From Streptomyces marincola (GTDB lineage: Bacteria; Actinomycetota; Actinomycetes; Streptomycetales; Streptomycetaceae): 64,000 bases of DNA. Where the stretch lies: assembly GCF_020410765.1 (NCBI RefSeq), contig NZ_CP084541.1, positions 2,679,001-2,743,000 on the forward strand, given 5' to 3'. Each line of letters begins with the position of its first letter. The stretch's first letter is position 1. The notes beneath the pieces were generated by a model. It worked only from the letters and a program-made list of their open reading frames with translations. It was not told the DNA's origin and did not search any database. A program made the position numbers and the translations under genes. Positions 61,445 through 64,000 of the stretch are shown here, in pieces.

Positions 61445-61574
61445 GTTGGGAGAGGCGCTGTTCACGAACACCCGCACCACGAACGCCATCCGGCAGGCCG
61501 GTACGGCATCGACGAAAACCTGTGGCGCACCCCCGGCGCCCGCGACCCCGCCAGCGGCGTAGCGCCGCGGCACA

Positions 61575-61610
61575 CCGATCCGCCCCCGGCCTGGGCCGGG
61601 GGCGGATCGG
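61575..61610. terminator. 16-bp perfect hairpin before copy B
   Basis: CCGATCCGCCCCCGGC pairs perfectly with 61595-61610 around CTGG. It can stop the GNAT transcript and any leftward transcript from copy B. Confidence 0.75.
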
Positions 61611-61629
61611 TGGCAGGAAAGAGAGGCGC

Positions 61630-61659
61630 GCGGTCGGGTGGGTCGGCTGGTTCGCTCAT
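61630..61659 (-). pseudogene. remnant of a Phd-type antitoxin start
   Basis: Reads MSEPADPPDR, the diverged counterpart of MSEPGDLPDR that begins the intact antitoxin in locus A, at the same distance from the duplicated block. After ten codons the similarity ends. Confidence 0.55.
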
Positions 61660-61698
61660 GCCGGTGACCGCAGCGGGAGGGGTGGGCCGCGTTGTTCG

Positions 61699-61932
61699 TC
61701 AGAACGGTCGGCGGCGGGCGATGCGGGGGTCGGTGCGGCGGGCGGCCCACAGGATCGTGGACGGGTGCAGCGTCATGCTCTCGCCCGAGGTGAAGTGCAG
61801 CCGTTTGGCGCCGCGTTGCATGCTCGTGAGGTCGCTGATCACGAAGACCTGGCCGCCGATCATGAGCTGGTCGCCACGGCGGACGGTGGCGGCGTTGACC
61901 TCCACGGCGACCTGAACGCCCGGCGGCCTCAT
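61699..61932 (-). CDS. small conserved protein, 77 residues (block B, gene 3)
   Basis: Same protein as in block A with Gln for His in TSMQRGAKRLH. I count roughly eight base differences in this gene, only one of which changes an amino acid, which argues that both copies are kept for their protein product. It overlaps the preceding gene by ATGA. Confidence 0.8.
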   Translation of the reverse strand: MRPPGVQVAVEVNAATVRRGDQLMIGGQVFVISDLTSMQRGAKRLHFTSGESMTLHPSTILWAARRTDPRIARRRPF

Positions 61933-62048
61933 CGCGCCACCACCGCGAGCGTCACAGCCAGCACGAGCGCGCACCCCGTGACGGCCTGCGCGACCACCTC
62001 GGCCCGGCGGGCGCCGGGAACGTGCCGCTCATCTCGTTTCCGACTCAT
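61929..62048 (-). CDS. 39-residue single-pass membrane protein (block B, gene 2)
   Basis: MSRKRDERHVPGARRAEVVA plus a hydrophobic tail, as in block A except Ala16. Tail-anchored layout. Starts 4 bp after gene 1 and overlaps gene 3. Confidence 0.7.
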   Translation of the reverse strand: MSRKRDERHVPGARRAEVVAQAVTGCALVLAVTLAVVAR

Positions 62049-62052
62049 GTTC

Positions 62053-62220
62053 TTATCGCCCTTCCAAATGGTCACGAACCGCCGCCGCAAGACGCTCCGC
62101 CTCCCGCAGCAACGCCGCCGTCCGCTCGGCAATCGTCTCCGACGGATTCACCAACTCCCGCTCAGCGGCGCCCTGTTCGGGGTCCGCCTCGCCGGAGGGC
62201 TCAGGTTGTGGGGTGGTCAT
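62053..62220 (-). CDS. 55-residue helical protein (block B, gene 1)
   Basis: MTTPQPEPSGEADPEQGAAE followed by the amphipathic helix AERTAALLREAERLAAAVRD. First gene of the leftward trio; divergent from the locus B regulator across 152 bp. Confidence 0.72.
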   Translation of the reverse strand: MTTPQPEPSGEADPEQGAAERELVNPSETIAERTAALLREAERLAAAVRDHLEGR

Positions 62221-62372
62221 CTCGTCACCTGCCGAATCGCGCTCGCTGCCTGTTCGTACTGTGACCGCCCCAACACGCAGCGGGTAGACTTTGTTGCTAC
62301 TTGATTCGCTCCTTTCAAGGGATTCAATCTGCCTGCTCCCCGTAATCCGCCGCATAGTTAGAGGTCAGACGC

Positions 62373-63188
62373 ATGAACGATGACGATCCGTCTGAGAACT
62401 TGAACGCCGCCACCGCCTTCGGGATCGAGGTGAAGGAGGTACGCGTTGGTCGCAAGCTGACGCAGAAAGGGCTCGGCTCGGCCGCCGGGTACTCGGAGGG
62501 GTACGTGAGCAAGGTCGAGAGCGGCCACATCTTCCCGAGCCTGAAGTTCGTACGCGGCTGCGACACCGCATTCGGCACCAATGGCCTGTTCGAGAGGCTG
62601 CGAGCCCGACTCCAGGACAGCGATTCGCCAAGCTGGTTCGAGCCCTACCTGAAACTTGAGAGGTCCGCTCGCACGATTCTCGACTACTCCTCGTACTGTG
62701 TCTGTGGGCTGCTTCAGACGGAGGAGTACATGAGGGCGCTGTTCCGAGCAGGTTCCCCCCATGCGGATCCCGAGGTGATCGAGGGCAAAGTCAGAGCCCG
62801 CGCCCGCCGTAGCGAAATTCTGGACAGGGTGAACGCGCCGAGGCTGTGGGTCGTACTGAACGAGTGTTGCCTCCGCACTCCGGTCGGAGGCAAGGCAGCG
62901 AAGATTCGGCAGCTTGAACACCTGCTGTCCTACGCGGCGAGGCCGAACGTGGATCTTCAGGTGATGCCGTTCAGCGCTGGAGCGGCGGCAGCACACATCA
63001 CCTCCTTCACGCTTCTGCACTTCGAGCAGAACCCTCCGGTCGTCTGGGCCGACAGCACTACCGACGGGACTCTCCAGCGATCGTCGAGCGTGGTGACTGA
63101 GATCTCCCGGGTCTTTGATCGCTTGCGCGCCAACGCCCTCCCGCCCGATGATTCAGTTGAAATGATCAAGATGTCGCTGAAGGAGTAG
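62373..63188 (+). CDS. XRE-family regulator with DUF5753 (locus B)
   Basis: A 271-residue protein with N-terminal helix-turn-helix (KLTQKGLGSAAGYSEGYVSK, VESG) and DUF5753 (CGLLQTEEYMRALFRAGSPH, NVDLQVMPFSAGAAAAHITS). ATG 62373 has GAGG upstream. It is clearly paralogous to but strongly diverged from the locus A regulator. DUF397 follows after 2 bp. Confidence 0.9.
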   Translation: MNDDDPSENLNAATAFGIEVKEVRVGRKLTQKGLGSAAGYSEGYVSKVESGHIFPSLKFVRGCDTAFGTNGLFERLRARLQDSDSPSWFEPYLKLERSARTILDYSSYCVCGLLQTEEYMRALFRAGSPHADPEVIEGKVRARARRSEILDRVNAPRLWVVLNECCLRTPVGGKAAKIRQLEHLLSYAARPNVDLQVMPFSAGAAAAHITSFTLLHFEQNPPVVWADSTTDGTLQRSSSVVTEISRVFDRLRANALPPDDSVEMIKMSLKE

Positions 63189-63190
63189 AC

Positions 63191-63406
63191 ATGGCCCTCG
63201 ACTTCGACCTGTCCGCCGTTCGCTGGAAGGCTTCCTCCTACAGCGGTTCGAACGGCGGCACATGCGTCGAGTGGGCGCCGGAGGTGGTCGTGGGGGGTGG
63301 TGCGGTGCCGGTTCGGGACAGCAAGGCGCCTGCCGGGCCCGTGCTGGCCTTCCCGGCCGCCGCCTGGCAGACGTTCGTCGCCACACTCGACGACCGCCGC
63401 GCCTGA
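63191..63406 (+). CDS. DUF397 protein (locus B)
   Basis: A 71-residue protein: VRWKASSYSGSNGGTCVEWA, VPVRDSKAPAGPVLAF, AAWQTFVATLDDR. Its ribosome site AAGGAG is in the end of the regulator gene. From about CVEWAP onward the DNA matches locus A closely, while the N-terminus differs. Confidence 0.9.
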   Translation: MALDFDLSAVRWKASSYSGSNGGTCVEWAPEVVVGGGAVPVRDSKAPAGPVLAFPAAAWQTFVATLDDRRA

Positions 63407-63445
63407 CCGTTCGGGCCACCCGGCCTGCCCGATGCCGAGCACACC

Positions 63446-63476
63446 CGCCCGGCCGGACCGCAGGTCCGGCCGGGCG
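63446..63476 (+). terminator. terminator after DUF397 gene, locus B
   Basis: CGCCCGGCCGGACC pairs perfectly with GGTCCGGCCGGGCG around GCA; the counterpart of the locus A hairpin. Confidence 0.75.
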
Positions 63477-63708
63477 CCGCGTTCTGGCTGGGGCGCCGGC
63501 CGAGCACCGGCAGACCGGACGGCCGCGCAGGCCGCCTCGGCCCGCGACGCGGCGGGTCGCGGCGGGCCTTCAGGCCCACCTACCGCCTCAGTCAGCCAGG
63601 GCCCGGGACGCGACGCGTGCGTCGCGCGCGCGGGCGTGCTTACGGGCTTCGATCAGCCGCAGGGCGACCGTTCGACCTGCCCCAGCCAACCCGCGACCTG
63701 GGCCCGGG

Positions 63709-63748
63709 ACAGCACAACGGCCCGCCGTGGGGCGGGCCGTTGTGCTGT
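63709..63748. terminator. 18-bp perfect hairpin
   Basis: ACAGCACAACGGCCCGCC pairs with 63731-63748 around GTGG, a probable terminator for whatever gene once lay to either side. Confidence 0.7.
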
Positions 63749-63802
63749 TCCCCCTGAGCCGACGGGGGTAGCGTCCAGGTGTCACCCGAGGACGGAGTCG
63801 GG

Positions 63803-64000
63803 ATGCCGCAACACACTGACGAGCACACCGGTGCACGCGTCAAGCGCGCCAGGACGATGGCGCTCCAGCTGGAGCACCTGCTGTCCTACGCGTCGAGACC
63901 GAACGTCGATCTGCAAATGATCCCGAGCAGCGCGGGAGCGGCGGCGGCGCACGTGACCTCCTTAACCCTTCTGTACTGCGAGCAAAGACCCTCCGTCGTC
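63803..64000 (+). pseudogene. XRE/DUF5753 gene with internal deletion (runs off the window)
   Basis: From ATG 63803 the frame reads MPQHTDEHTGARVKRARTMA, the usual first ~20 residues of an XRE protein. At about 63860 it passes directly into LQLEHLLSYASRPNVDLQMI, PSSAGAAAAHVTSLTLLY, which is the C-terminal third of DUF5753 (compare IRQLEHLLSYAARPNVDLQV in locus B). About 170-180 residues, including most of the helix-turn-helix, are missing. The frame stays open to the window end and contains a rare TTA codon. Confidence 0.7.

Larger units (their letters stand above)
61647..62235. repeat. 589-bp duplicated block, copy B
   Basis: Direct repeat of 16774-17362 with constant offset and a few percent of substitutions, mostly silent in the three small genes. 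Confidence 0.92.
63407..63802. other. 396-bp gap between DUF397 and the partial XRE gene
   Basis: Contains two strong hairpins and no supported gene. A leftward frame ending at 63588 reads RTVALRLIEARKHARARDAR before its stop with GC-rich third positions, possibly the tail of a lost gene, but no start or family is recognisable. Confidence 0.4.

Noticed and set aside
16774..62235. Composite transposon bounded by the two 589-bp copies
   Set aside because: The copies carry no transposase or terminal inverted repeats, are each next to different genes, and the interval holds conserved core genes in ancestral order.
63588..63836. Leftward frame ending RTVALRLIEARKHARARDAR...
   Set aside because: Good third-position composition near its end but no start, no ribosome site and no recognisable family; perhaps a gene tail, not enough to call.

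Overview
The window is high-GC actinobacterial chromosome, almost certainly Streptomyces or a close relative. Genes show GC-rich third codon positions, many GTG starts with GGAGG-type ribosome sites, T-less hairpin terminators, DUF397/DUF5753 regulator pairs, a rodlin aerial-hypha protein and a galTEK operon. From about 23.9 to 60.6 kb the gene order (ABC transporter, mazG, SUKH genes, glmU-prs-rplY-pth, ppc, desaturase, gal operon, ispE) is one I recognise from Streptomyces chromosomes. No tRNA, rRNA or intact insertion sequence was recognised.

Left arm (1-23.9 kb) is accessory. It holds a carbohydrate cluster (mannonate dehydratase start, GH5 hydrolase, LacI regulator), an 18-repeat CRISPR array with no cas genes in the window, an imine-reductase-like oxidoreductase, a DMT exporter, a TetR/MFS pair, an AAA ATPase and several small hypothetical genes. 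At 13.9-17.4 kb lies a decaying zone with two broken toxin-antitoxin loci, a truncated methyltransferase, two kinase-fold proteins and the first copy (A) of a three-gene small-protein block divergent from an XRE/DUF5753-DUF397 pair. A cold-shock group (MerR, Csp, DEAD-box helicase) and a secreted three-domain polysaccharide-degrading enzyme follow.

Middle (23.9-60.6 kb) is the conserved core: an FtsX-type ABC exporter, a DUF6716 putative glycosyltransferase, a SurA-like lipoprotein overlapping mazG, three proteins that join toxin-like domains (YwqJ-like deaminase, WHH nuclease, deaminase-like) to SUKH/YrhB immunity-type domains, a DivIVA-like coiled coil, then glmU, prs, rplY, pth, a methyltransferase, ppc, a fatty-acid desaturase with its probable TetR regulator, a rodlin, a methyltransferase/MarR divergent pair, galT-galE-galK flanked by two LuxR-type regulators, a PQQ-propeller membrane protein, and an ABC-F protein overlapping ispE.

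Right end (60.6-64 kb) breaks this order. After a GNAT gene comes copy B of the small-protein block, a nearly identical 589-bp direct repeat 44,873 bp from copy A. It is again divergent from an XRE/DUF5753-DUF397 pair, but here the pair is a diverged paralogue. The window ends inside an XRE/DUF5753 gene that has lost its middle.

The strongest leads for something new are the SUKH toxin/immunity fusion trio inside a housekeeping block, the duplicated small-protein/XRE/DUF397 module, and the set of sharply readable toxin-antitoxin break points.
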